Source: Anaerobiospirillum succiniciproducens DSM 6400 (GTDB lineage Bacteria > Pseudomonadota > Gammaproteobacteria > Enterobacterales > Succinivibrionaceae). From it: DNA of 64,000 nt. How positions within the stretch are numbered: the first letter of the stretch is position 1; each line of letters opens with the position of its first letter. A program made the translations under genes and the position numbers. The notes under the pieces were generated by a model. That model ran no database searches and had not been told where the DNA came from. It saw only the letters and a program-made list of their open reading frames with translations. The stretch spans positions 1 to 64,000 of the forward strand of contig NZ_KI519512.1 of assembly GCF_000482845.1 (NCBI RefSeq). Direction: 5' to 3'. Positions 19,870 to 29,300 of the stretch are shown here, piece after piece.

Positions 19870-20533
19870 AAAGGCTAAGTATTGCATCCTGCACTAGTAA
19901 ATTACGCTCGTGCAAGATCTATCCAAGGCGCTAACTTGCATCTATCACAGCTTGTAAGCTCATGGCAGTGACCATGCGTTTAAGGGCATATGATCAAAAG
20001 CTTTTTGCCTACTGTTTATGCTCGATGCTTGTTGCTAGCTAAACTTTGCTTGCTAGCTATTCTTAGCTTTATTACTAAGCTTAGCTTGCTTGCTAACAAT
20101 TGCTTGTTAGCCTGGCACAAGAGCTTTAAGGCTTCTTAGCTTCATGCACACAAGTGCTTTGTGAGCTTGCCACCTTGGCTCTCTTGCTAACTTGGCTCTG
20201 CTTGCCTGATTAGCTCTGCGCACGGTTTGTTAGTAGGCTTGGGTCTAGAAAAGCCCTTGCAGCCTAGGCTGTTAAGATTTATCCGCATGCTAAGGTGAGG
20301 CTATGTATTTTAGGCGTAGACTATATAGTGCGCTTGATGCATTGAGCACTGTGTTCGATGCTTAAATAGATTTTTGCTCGCTACGAGATATCTAAAAGAG
20401 CAAGGTGTTTAAGTGCTTTACACTAGGCGTGTGCACTGTCTATGCCTTAGCTACAAGAGAAGCTAATTTTTACGAGCAAGTCGTTGCTTAAAACGCAACA
20501 TTGCTCCTACTCAAGTTTGACGAAGGTTTAAAA
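19870..20533. other. Gene-free stretch between kinase and HPt genes
   Basis: It is rich in GCTTGCTAGC/TTAGCTT-type short repeats at about 20020-20115. There is no clear terminator after the kinase and no gene. The HPt promoter, if separate, would be near the right end. Confidence 0.45.
20020..20115. repeat. Degenerate GCTTGCTAGC / AGCTTAG repeats
   Basis: Clustered short direct and inverted copies of TTGCTAGCT, TTAGCTT and CTTGTTAGC. It is low-complexity intergenic sequence with no assigned role. Confidence 0.4.
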
Positions 20534-20884
20534 ATGAATTTACAAGAACTCGGTACTGTTGTCGACATCGATGTTAAGGGCTCACTCGAGCGTTTTTCTA
20601 ACTTTGAGCCAATGTACATCAAGTACCTCAAGAGATTCTTAACTGAGCCAACCTACGCTGCTTTAAAAGAAGCTATCGCTGCTCAGGACTTTAAGGGTAT
20701 TGAGACTCAGGCCCACACCCTTAAGGGCATTTGTGGCAACTTAGGCTTTACCACCTTATTCGACATGTTCAATAAGGTAGTTCAGGCTGTACGCGCTGGC
20801 GACAATGACTTAGCCTTAAAGCTGTGCGCTGAGGCCGAGCCAGAGGTACAAAAGGTCTGTGACGCTATCGCTCAGCTCGACTAA
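20534..20884 (+). CDS. Stand-alone histidine phosphotransfer (HPt) protein
   Basis: A small cytoplasmic four-helix HPt protein of 116 residues, expected to relay phosphate from a hybrid kinase receiver domain to a downstream response regulator. The phospho-acceptor motif QAHTLKGICGNLGF matches the HPt consensus (His about residue 60), followed by the usual helix with a second half-helix pair. ATG 20534 is preferred because CGAAGG lies just upstream; a further in-frame start at 20501 would add 11 residues. It lies between the hybrid kinase (no HPt of its own) and the REC-HD-GYP regulator, all on one strand, which makes a kinase-to-HPt-to-HD-GYP relay attractive. That link is inferred from context only. 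Confidence 0.9.
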   Translation: MNLQELGTVVDIDVKGSLERFSNFEPMYIKYLKRFLTEPTYAALKEAIAAQDFKGIETQAHTLKGICGNLGFTTLFDMFNKVVQAVRAGDNDLALKLCAEAEPEVQKVCDAIAQLD

Positions 20885-22201
20885 TCTTTGTCCAGAGCTA
20901 AGACCAACGTCTAACTACAGCATGCTTATTCAAACTAACAGCTCTCTATGTAGCACTTACGGGCAATAGCTTTAAAAGCTAGTGTTTTACAGCTAGTTGT
21001 GTGCAAGATACACAATGCATGTCTGTGCTGTGTACTAGAGAGCAACTTTGTTCTTAGAGACATTGCTTCAGCGCCAGAAGCACTTTAGTTTGTTGAGTGC
21101 CAGATGAGGCTAACATAGCAACTAGATAGCTTGATGCGACTTAATGTTATCTAAGGTCAATGCTTTTTCTTATGCTCAATTACTTTGCACATGCTTAGCT
21201 AATAGCAGCGGCTATGCTTAGAAGTTAACTCCATGGGCTTATAGCTAAAGGGCTGGTTTAACTCCTTAAGCACTGACATCCTTTATGTTTGCAAGAGTCT
21301 TAAGAGGGGCTAAAAATCATCATAGATATGCCGTTTTGTCATATCTTGTCATACAAGCTCGATTGTGTGCCTAGATCTCACTTTAAACATTTATTGCACA
21401 GACAATATTTCAGGTAACAAGCCCCTGATTCACTTAAAGCTATCATGTCAAATTGTTGTTTTTACTCAAAGAGGTCTTGCTAGATCTAAGGTGTAATTGT
21501 ACTTGCGCCAAGATAATTGCCATATTTTATGAGCTATCAGACCATCTCAAGTGCGCTTAAAAATGGAGTTTTTCTCCATCTTAAGCTGCAAAAGTGAAAG
21601 CCAATCCGTCATTATTTATCATTAGGTGTTTTTCTATCCTTATGAAATAGCTTACAATAGCTATAGCAAGACAAGCCTCTAAAATGAGGCGCATTGGCCA
21701 CAGCAAGCTGATGTTTATGCCAAAGCATAAGAAGATAAGGTCTCACAACAAGCATTTTCTTAGGAAAACGCACATACTTTTGATGTATCTAGAGTAAATT
21801 AAGTTAGCTGCTAATTTAGCAGATAGTTACGCGCTAAAGGCTCAATACTTTTCAAAACTTGCTCTAGTTGTGGACTATGTCATTTATGCATTGTTGTTTA
21901 TTGCTATACAATAGCTTCTAGATGTTTATATGTAGATGCATAAGCTAACAATAGTGGCCCTTGCACAGATTTCTTTAATGCAGTAGCTTCTTTGCCAAAG
22001 CTAAACAGCTCTTAGCATTAAGACATGCAAAGTTATGTTGCTGCAAATTATGACAGAGTATAAGTAAACATTCATATGGGCATATGAGCACAAGCTTGTA
22101 GACACACGCTCATATGAATCAACAACCTAAATCACTAAGATCTTGCTTGCTAAATGAGCTTAGCAAAGTACTTAGTGACTTTTAGATCTTTCGGAGGTTT
22201 G
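20885..22201. other. 1.3-kb gene-free region upstream of the HD-GYP gene
   Basis: AT-rich, with no acceptable open frame, tRNA-like sequence or clear terminator. Possible promoter and leader sequence for the HD-GYP gene, but nothing specific can be assigned. Confidence 0.45.
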
Positions 22202-23305
22202 ATGGACATTCAAGATCAGAACACTATTCTTATCGTGGATGACATCGAGATGAATCGAGAGATTCTCGATTGCATTTTCAACAAGGATTTCAAGACCCCG
22301 CAGTTTGACAATGGTCTAGATGCATTCTTATACACGAAAGATCACGCCGATGAGATCGTGGCAGTACTGCTCGATATCACTATGCCTGTTATGGATGGTT
22401 ACGGCTATCTTGAGAAGATCCGTGAGCACAATCTGTTAAATGGCGTGCCTATCTTCCTCATTACTGCAGAAGATCGCGATCAACAGTTAGCCGCTTTTGA
22501 ATACCAGATTTCTGACATTATTGAGAAGCCATTCACCCCTGCTTTCTTATTAAAGCGTGTAACTTCTCAAATTGAGTTATTTAAGATTCATCGCTCCTTA
22601 GAGTACAAGAATCTTCTGCAAGAGCGTGAGATTGCCCGTAAGAACAAAGAGTTCTCCGAGCTCAACGTTAAGGTTATCTCTACGCTGGCTTTATCCATTG
22701 AGTTCCGTTCTGGTGAAACCGGTAAGCACGTTCTCTCCATCCGTAATATCTCTTATGCGCTGCTGCACAAGCTGCGTGAGATTAAGTTTGGTGAGTGCGC
22801 CTTCTTAAGCGATGAGGATATTAACAATATCGCTTACGCCTCCATCTTGCATGACATCGGTAAGATTGCTATTCCAGATGCCATCTTAAATAAGCCAGGT
22901 CGTCTCACTCCAGAAGAGTTTGACATCATCAAGACCCACACTGTACGCGGTGCTGAGCTGATTAAGAAGATTGGTATTAACACCTCTAGCGTGCTTAAGT
23001 ATGCATACGACATCTGTCTGCATCACCATGAGCGTTATGATGGTCGTGGCTATCCTGAGGGACTTAAGGGCGATGAGCTGAGCATTTGGTCTCAGGTAGT
23101 GGGCCTTGCTGACGTATACGATGCTTTAACTCAAGAGCGTTGCTATAAGAAAGCCTTTAGCCATGAGACAGCCATTGAGATGATTTGCTCTAATCAGTGC
23201 GGTGTCTTCAACCCAGCTCTGATTGACGTGTTCAAGAACATCATCGATGAAATCGTAGCTAACGATCTCCACCAAGAGATCCCTGCTTTAGCCATCTCAG
23301 ACTAA
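22202..23305 (+). CDS. Response regulator with HD-GYP cyclic-di-GMP phosphodiesterase domain (RpfG-like)
   Basis: A two-domain response regulator of 367 residues. The N-terminal receiver shows ILIVDDIEMN and the phospho-acceptor Asp in LLDITMPVMDG (about 56). The HD-GYP output domain (about 160-350) has the metal-binding HDIGK, the HHERYDGRGYP signature and the following GLADVYDAL segment, all retained. It is therefore likely an active hydrolase of cyclic-di-GMP to pGpG/GMP, promoting motility over sessile growth. The ATG at 22202 follows a strong GGAGG (22193-22197); an upstream in-frame start at 22154 lacks one. The stop is followed by a good terminator. Its likely phosphodonor is the HPt protein encoded upstream. 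Confidence 0.94.
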   Translation: MDIQDQNTILIVDDIEMNREILDCIFNKDFKTPQFDNGLDAFLYTKDHADEIVAVLLDITMPVMDGYGYLEKIREHNLLNGVPIFLITAEDRDQQLAAFEYQISDIIEKPFTPAFLLKRVTSQIELFKIHRSLEYKNLLQEREIARKNKEFSELNVKVISTLALSIEFRSGETGKHVLSIRNISYALLHKLREIKFGECAFLSDEDINNIAYASILHDIGKIAIPDAILNKPGRLTPEEFDIIKTHTVRGAELIKKIGINTSSVLKYAYDICLHHHERYDGRGYPEGLKGDELSIWSQVVGLADVYDALTQERCYKKAFSHETAIEMICSNQCGVFNPALIDVFKNIIDEIVANDLHQEIPALAISD

Positions 23306-23360
23306 AAAAGCACACACAAATTACCTAAACGCCGTACCACAGCAAAAGTACGGCCTCAAG

Positions 23361-23413
23361 CAGCCTGCAGCAAGCTTAGATATCATCAAGCCACTGCAGG
23401 CTGTTTTGTTTTT
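23361..23413 (+). terminator. Intrinsic terminator after the HD-GYP gene
   Basis: CAGCCTGCAG and CTGCAGGCTG form a perfect 10-bp stem around a 23-base loop, followed by TTTTGTTTTT. Confidence 0.8.
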
Positions 23414-23503
23414 AAAAGTACCCACTTGCAACCACCTCAGCCCTTGCAAGCGATAACACCTACTAAGCCCTACCCAAGCGCCCGTACATCCAAGCCATTC
23501 ATC

Positions 23504-23823
23504 CTCTGCCAAAACTAAAATGACCATTGCCACATCGGCCACCACTGCCTTTTGCCAAATTGAAATGACTATTGCTACAGTGGCCACTACTGTCTTTTGA
23601 GCAAAAGAGATGGCCATTGCCACATCGGACACCACCGTCTTTTGCCAAAATTGAAATGGCTATTATTTCTGCGGGCTTCTTGGCCTTTTGCCAAAATTGA
23701 AATGGCTATTGTTACTGCGGACACCTTAGCCTTTTGCTCAAAAAGAAAAGGCCATTACTACAGTGGCCACTACTGCCATTTGCCAAAATTGAAATGGCTA
23801 TTGTTACTGCAGACAACAATAAT
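23504..23823. repeat. Degenerate tandem repeat, ~7 copies of 45-46 bp
   Basis: Units start at about 23504, 23550, 23595, 23640, 23686, 23732 and 23778. The consensus begins TTTTGCCAAAATTGAAATGG, continues with CTATTG and ends around a CACTACTGCC-like segment. The copies at 23640, 23686 and 23778 are the most alike. There are no unique spacers between copies, so this is not a CRISPR array. Non-coding minisatellite-like DNA. Confidence 0.85.
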
Positions 23824-24290
23824 TGTGGCTCACAAGCCTCTATCCACAATTAGAAAAAGCGATATAGCTTTTTGACAAACTATAAATGATCTTAATTACT
23901 TAAGGCTAAGACTAGCTTAGAGACAGTGACACCTTAGAGCTTTGTGTCTAATTCTTTGGTGCTCAATATGGTTCATATGTGGTCATTTTCGATGCACGAT
24001 GTACGCTCTTGATGGATGATACTTGTTAATTGAGTGCACGCATCAAATATTGTGGCTTATACACCTCATCGCTGTTACAATGGCGCTGACTTTTTCAGGC
24101 TCATTGTTCTTGTACATTTCTGTCTGACTACAGTCGCTTTTCTTTGCAGTGGGAGACGTTTTGCCTAAACTCTATTGGTTTTGAGTTGCGACGGAAATTG
24201 AGTGTAATACTCTTGGCTTAATTAAGCTTATCTGTTTGCGGCAATGCGTCAAACCATATTTTTTTAAAACCACATTTGGGGGAAACGGTA

Positions 24291-25433
24291 GTGCGTTTCA
24301 AACAAATTGCTGCCTGCTGCAGCGGCATCCTTTGCGCAGCTATGCTGAGCACTTCTGCTCAAGCCGATGAGGCCAATAAGGTCAACATCTGGAACTGGAG
24401 TGACTATATTGCTGAAGATACTGTAAGTAACTTCGAGAAAGACTCAGGTCTTAAGAGCAATTACGTCATGTTTGACTCAAACGAACTGGTTGAAGCCCGT
24501 ATGCTCTCTGGCAATACCGGTTTTGATGCCATCATGATGACCTCATACTATGTTCCTCGTCTTGCCAAGGCCGGTGCCCTGGAAAAACTCGACAAGAGCC
24601 TGCTGACTAACTACGAAGGTTTAGATCCAAAGCGTATGGAGCTCTTAGCTAAGCTCGATGAGGGCAATACATATGCTATTCCATACACTGAGATTTCTCT
24701 TGGTATTGGCTACAACACCAAGAAGATTAAGGAAATCTTCGGTGAGGACTTTAAGGTAGATAGCTGGGATGTGCTCTTTAAGCCAGAAAACTCCGCTAAG
24801 CTCAAGCAATGCGGTATTGCTGTTTTAGACTCTCCTGTAGAGGTAATCTCTACTGTACAGCACTATCTGAAGAAAGATCCAAAAGGTCAAAGACGCAGTG
24901 ACTATGCTGAGGCTCAAGAGCTTTTAACTAATCTTGCTAAGAACGTAGCCTACTTCCACTCAAGCCGCTACATCAATGACTTAGCCTCTGGCGATATCTG
25001 CATGGCTATCGGCTATTCAGGTGATATCCTTCAAGCTAAGGATAGAGCTGCAGCTGCTAAGCGTGACTATACCATTGAGTACGTATTCCCTAAGGAAGGC
25101 TCTTTATTATGGTTCGACTGCTGGGTAGTACCTAAGGGCGCTCCACAGCTTGCTAACGGCCACAAGTGGATTGACTACCTCATGCGTCCTGATGTTGCAG
25201 CTTCAGTTTCTAATGAGATTCGCTACATCCTGCCTGTAACTAAGGCTATGGATAATCTTGATGAAGCACTCAAGTCCAATCCATCTGTAAATCTCTCTGA
25301 AGAGACTTTAAAGACAGCCTACTTCCCTGAGGCACCAACTGCACGTCAAAGCAAGGTGCACAATCAGGTATGGAATGCCATGAAGCTCAATTCTACTAAG
25401 GATTCAGAAGAGGAAGGCACCGGCTGGGAGTAA
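24291..25433 (+). CDS. potF: PotF-like putrescine/polyamine-binding periplasmic protein
   Basis: A periplasmic solute-binding protein for polyamine ABC uptake. A Sec signal peptide ends around AQA-DEA (about residue 24). The mature part follows PotF/PotD closely: NIWNWSDYIAEDTVSNFEK near the N-terminus, FDSNE, DSWDVLFKPEN, and a YFHSSRYINDLASGDIC stretch that resembles E. coli PotF particularly well. GTG 24291 is preferred because a GGGGG stretch (24278-24282) lies eight bases upstream and it starts the signal peptide directly; an in-frame TTG at 24276 is less likely. No permease or ATPase gene (potGHI) is next to it, so the transporter must be elsewhere. Alternatively the protein is a sensor for polyamines. 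A terminator follows. Confidence 0.88.
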   Translation: MRFKQIAACCSGILCAAMLSTSAQADEANKVNIWNWSDYIAEDTVSNFEKDSGLKSNYVMFDSNELVEARMLSGNTGFDAIMMTSYYVPRLAKAGALEKLDKSLLTNYEGLDPKRMELLAKLDEGNTYAIPYTEISLGIGYNTKKIKEIFGEDFKVDSWDVLFKPENSAKLKQCGIAVLDSPVEVISTVQHYLKKDPKGQRRSDYAEAQELLTNLAKNVAYFHSSRYINDLASGDICMAIGYSGDILQAKDRAAAAKRDYTIEYVFPKEGSLLWFDCWVVPKGAPQLANGHKWIDYLMRPDVAASVSNEIRYILPVTKAMDNLDEALKSNPSVNLSEETLKTAYFPEAPTARQSKVHNQVWNAMKLNSTKDSEEEGTGWE

Positions 25434-26380
25434 AAGCCAAACCTAATGCATCAAACTGTATAGCCACATAACCAAGGCTATACAAGCACACAAGGCCTTG
25501 TAAGTAGCCCCAAACTACTTCTACAAGGCCTTTTGTTTATCCGCCCCAAGCAGATACTCTCTTGCCAAGGCACTGCACTCAGCCTATAAAAGGCCACAGC
25601 CTAAGCCTTCTACAAACGCCCTCTTAAGCAAGCAAGGCAACCGCATCATCTACGCATGCCCGCATAGCCTCAGTTTTTGCTTAACAAGCATCGCTAACCT
25701 GCACCCACCTGTATAAGACAAAGACCATAAGCACTGATTAACCGTGTTAAGGCAAGAATTACCAGCGTTTACTGAGCACAGTAAAGATACTCAACAAACT
25801 TTACACAATAGCTAAATTATAATCACCAAATCCAGCACAATATATATTACATAATAGTTGATAAATTTGATATATATGCTGAGCATCAAGCCTTACGTAT
25901 ACTAAGTTAATACGTCGTGGAAGTGTGTGAAAACAAATTTACTTTGATTGAACTTTACCCAAAGTTTCTATCAAATCTATTGTCTTAGCTTCTATTGTTT
26001 AGTTCTAAACGAACTAGAACTGCTTGATTAGCTGGTCAGGTTAGAACCGAGCTCTACGCGCGTTGTGGCCCCATCCGCAACTTATATCATCACCTCTTCT
26101 TTTAACTAACCATCATATTGATCTTTAGTCCATAAGCATTCAATGCCATGGAAAGATTGAGTGTGCTCTGAAATTAGCTTTGTTCTACACAATTAAAATT
26201 ACGCATACCTGCGCCAAATCCTACAAATCGGCCAATAGATGCTTAGCCATAGTCACGATAGAACCATTTATTCGATTTGCCCATGCACTGCCAACGCTTA
26301 AGCAAACGCTCCTCAATACAGTGACATGTAAAAGATAAGCAAATCGTACCCGTGTTATTCGTTAAAACTCTTTGCAAAGA
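25434..26380. other. 0.95-kb gene-free region upstream of the autotransporter
   Basis: It contains the potF terminator at 25491-25540; the remainder is AT-rich leader or promoter sequence. No gene or RNA is recognised. Confidence 0.45.
25491..25540 (+). terminator. Intrinsic terminator after potF-like gene
   Basis: AAGGCCTTGTAAGTAG pairs, with small mismatches, with CTACTTCTACAAGGCCTT around a short loop, followed by TTTGTTT. Confidence 0.8.
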
Positions 26381-29300
26381 ATGAAGCAAACTAACAACGC
26401 CATTAAGTTCTTAATGGCTCAATACCGCGCGATCTTCAAGAACGCCAATATCGCTATGGTAGCCGCCATGGCCGCTGCCGCTTTAGCTGCTGGTCAGGCT
26501 CAGGCTGCAGGCGCAGAGATCGATGTAGCAAAATTTAAAGCTATCGCAGCAAGTGAAGAGGGCTACATCTTAAACGGCAATGATTCTGATCCATATACTA
26601 AGATTAATATCTCTTCTGTAGATCAGGACATTAACAATAAGAACAAATTCACTTTAAACTTAACCGGTGGTGAGCACAAGATTGAAAGCAACGCTGGCAC
26701 CGCAATTGTAGCAGTAACAGCTGAGAACGCTTCCATTAAGGTAAATGGCGATAAAGCTACCTTAAACATTGGCGCAAATGGTTCTGGCGCAACAGTAAAG
26801 CTTGCTTCAATTGATGTTGCACAAGGTACCCTAAATGTTGGCAAAGCTGGTGCAAGTGCCGCAACAACCCTTACTGCTAACACAATTAACCTTGGAACCG
26901 CAGCTACCGGAGAGCAAGCAAAAGCAACTCCGTCAGCAAAGCTCGTAATTGGCCTTAAGAGCACAGTTGGTGGTGATAAAACAACTTTATTCACCGCAAA
27001 CAATGGCGCTGCTATAACTTTAGATGGCGGAGCTAACAAAGATGCAACAATTAAAGCCACTAATATTAAGCTTAATGGGGGCACATTAAGTATTGCAGAT
27101 GGTCAGGGCCTCAAGCTTGATGGCAAAGTTGCTGTAGCTGCGGTTGAAGGCACTGATGCTCAGATTGTTAAGAATGCTGGTGAGCTCACTCTTACTAATA
27201 GCGCAACTTTTGGTAAAGGCTCAATTAAGCAAGAATCAACTGGTAGCATCCAGACTGGCACGGACTTCGACTCCGATCTTTCTTTAACATTTAACGCCGC
27301 TGACTGGAACAACGTCTTTGCAGGCAAAGTTAAAGCTACTTTTAAACAATCAACCAATCATACCTTAGGACTTAATTTCGAAGGTGAGGATAAGGTTGAC
27401 TTAAACAAGGTTCTTGATGCTACATCAGGCGGTATCAAGGACAGCCGTATTACTGCAACAAATGGTGCTTTCTCTGTAACAGCTGAAAATGCCACTTTTG
27501 ATAAGGGCGCAAAAATTGATACAGACAAGGGCAGCTTTGTTTTCAACACCCTTACAGCAGGCACTAGTAATAAGTTTGAGATTACTAAGGGCACTTTAAA
27601 TATCAAAGATAAGCTAGAAGTAGCTGGTGAGAAGACCACTCTCTCAATCTCTGGCGCTAAGGCTACACCTGCAACCCTTACCCTTGACCGTAATGGTGCC
27701 AAGGCTTCAGGCAATGGTTTAGTAGTTGCTGAGACCATTACTCTTAACAGCGATAACATTGCAGGCTCTATTTTAAACGTAGAAAACGGCACTTGGGATG
27801 TTAAGAACCTGACTGTAACCAAGGGTACCGTTAACGTAAAAACAGGTGCAACCTTAGGTATTGATGGAACTTTAACTACTAAAGCTACAGACTCTGTTGT
27901 TAATGTAACTGGCGGCACTTTAGACCTTAACAAGTCTGGCTCTAAGGTAGCTATTGAATCTGCAACAGTTAAGCTTTCCAACACTGGTGTTCTGGAAATT
28001 GGAGCAGATAAGGTTCTCAAGAAGAATGACCAGGGTGCTTATGAGTTAGCTACTGGCTATGCAAAGAACTCTGTATCTGGTGACTCTAGCTCAACCTTAA
28101 AGTTAGTAAGCGCAGCAGACCAGTCTATTGTTGTTGCTGATAAAGCAGCTCTGGATAAGCTTGTTAGTGATATCGGCTTTACTGGCTTAATTTCAGGTAT
28201 TTCTCTTGAAAAGGCTCCTGAAGATGGCGCAACCTTAGATAAGATTAGCGCTAACACAGATGCATTCAAGGACGTACAGGTTAGCGTTGGTAAAGAAGAA
28301 GTTAAGAAAGCATACTCAGTTGACAGTGTTGTTCTGACTGGTGATGCTGAAAAACTTACTTTAAGCAAGGATACATCTGGCAACACCACTGGTAGTGTTA
28401 CCCTCAATGGTCCTAAAAACGGCATGTTCGTTTCTAAGGATGGCAAGGCTGCTGGCGTTTCATTATCTGACGCTGGTGCATCTGTAGTTCTTGCAGGCTC
28501 TGGTAAGATTGGCGCAATTGAGGCATCTGCCGCTGGCAACGGTAAGGTTACTGTTGGTAACCAGGCTGATGGTGGTACCGTTAGTGTTGCAGGTATTGGT
28601 AGCGCAAAAGCTGCTGTTGGTTCTTTAACTGTAAACGATAAAGTAACCCTTAACTCTACTGGTGATATCTCTGTTCAGGACTTTATCTTCAATGGTGACA
28701 AACTTACAGCTACTGAAAAAACCATTACCGTAGGCGGTTCTTCTAAGAAGGTTGAGATCAACGGCTCTATCGATGCTAAGGCATTAGAGGTATCCGCAGA
28801 TCAGACTTCTGTAAGCATCGCCAATGGCGCTATCGTAGATGTTGATTCTTTAACTTTAAAGGGCACCACCAAGGTAACTATTGGTACTGACGGTACTGAT
28901 TCTACTAGCGGCACTTTAGAGGCTGGCAAGCTGACCTTAGCTAAGGGTACCTTATTTGTAGACCCTCAGATTGGTAAGCCAGCTGCAATTGCTGCAGTTA
29001 AGACTCTGTCCAAGACTGAGAGCGATGGCAAGGGCACTGATGCCCAGGTTCTCGATGGTAACATCATCGTAGGCAAGAACTCCGCTGTTGGTGTTGGCTT
29101 CGATACTCGTGCTGAAGTTGAAGATCTCTTAATTCAGTCCAACTACATGGATCCTGTAACTAAGAGCTTCAAGGAAGGCACTGAAGCTTTACAAGCTGCT
29201 TTAATCCTGAACACCCCAATCAAGATCGATAATGGCGCTCAGGTTGTAATTAATGCCAAGGCAGACGTAAATACTGCAGGTACTAACGATCAGTTAGATA

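Larger units (their letters stand above)
23306..24290. other. Gene-free region with terminator and 45-46-bp tandem repeat
   Basis: It contains the HD-GYP terminator (23361-23413), a seven-copy degenerate tandem repeat (23504-23823) and the promoter region of the binding-protein gene. Open frames across the repeats on both strands are repeat artefacts, because unit length alternates between 45 and 46 and so changes frame. Confidence 0.6.

Noticed and set aside
23504-23823. CRISPR array
   Set aside because: Repeats are directly adjacent with no unique spacers and diverge strongly; no cas genes in the window.
23597-23875. 92-codon open frame
   Set aside because: It spans the 45/46-bp repeat array; its repetitive translation is a by-product, and unit lengths break the frame.
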